64,000 bases of DNA. Source: Tetramitus jugosus. Taxonomy: Eukaryota; Heterolobosea; Eutetramitea; Acrasida; Vahlkampfiidae. Below are positions 63,961-64,000 of the stretch, in pieces (position 1 is the first letter of the stretch; each line of letters opens with the position of its first letter). Position numbers and translations under genes: made by a program. The notes beneath the pieces were generated by a model. It saw only the letters and a list, made by a program, of their open reading frames with translations, had not been told where the DNA came from and searched no databases. The stretch spans positions 496,001 through 560,000 of the forward strand of contig OW569353.1 in assembly GCA_937625935.1 (NCBI GenBank). The letters are read 5' to 3'.

Positions 63961-64000
63961 GAGGCCTGTACGACATCTCAATACTGTGAGTATTGAATAA

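Overview
The window looks like nuclear DNA of a heterolobosean amoeboflagellate close to Naegleria. This is an inference from gene density, short sparse GT-AG introns, A/CAA-rich stretches just before start codons, Asn/Gln/Asp/His homopolymer tracts, many F-box and domain-fusion genes, and dispersed single 5S rRNA genes. No database search was run. About 30 protein-coding genes lie on both strands with short gaps, so most are packed head-to-head or tail-to-tail.

Region 1-8 kb: a coactivator-like Met/Gln-rich protein (possibly cut by the window edge), an ALKBH1-type dioxygenase, a Siw14-type phosphatase, two identical 5S rRNA genes flanking an SDR enzyme, a poly(A)-tailed retroinsertion with 17-bp target-site duplications just upstream of the second 5S gene, an F-box/Rho GTPase fusion, and a DSC3-like ubiquitin-ligase subunit. 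Region 8-21 kb: an alpha-kleisin (Rad21/Rec8) whose first exon is recovered here, RCC1 and TPR proteins, a long coiled-coil protein, a multi-exon PB1-MAP3K, a DUF4504-like protein and a secreted protein. Region 21-37 kb: a broken DUF2439 gene with an LRR remnant, a three-exon USP47-like deubiquitinase, a duplicated scrap of the eEF2 3' end, a type I membrane protein, a broken WD40 gene, a degenerate Tnp2/CACTA-like DNA transposon, and an eEF2 gene.

Region 37-64 kb: a PPIP5K/VIP1 kinase, a putative N-myristoylated protein, AP-3 beta (three exons, no ear domain), AT-hook and other nuclear proteins, tRNA-Pro(UGG), F-box genes (one with SUKH, one with transmembrane helices), an alpha/beta hydrolase, NFACT-R, scramblase and ADAT2 genes, ARMH3, a PB1/His-rich/UBA protein, a secreted PepD-like peptidase, and a third 5S gene with a possible chromodomain retroelement scrap upstream.

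Functional themes are ubiquitin signalling (four F-box genes, DSC3, USP47, a UBA protein), inositol pyrophosphate metabolism (PPIP5K and Siw14), membrane traffic (AP-3 beta, ARMH3, scramblase) and translation or RNA (5S, tRNA, eEF2, ADAT2, NFACT-R). The mobile-element and pseudogene content clusters at 21-38 kb and beside 5S genes.
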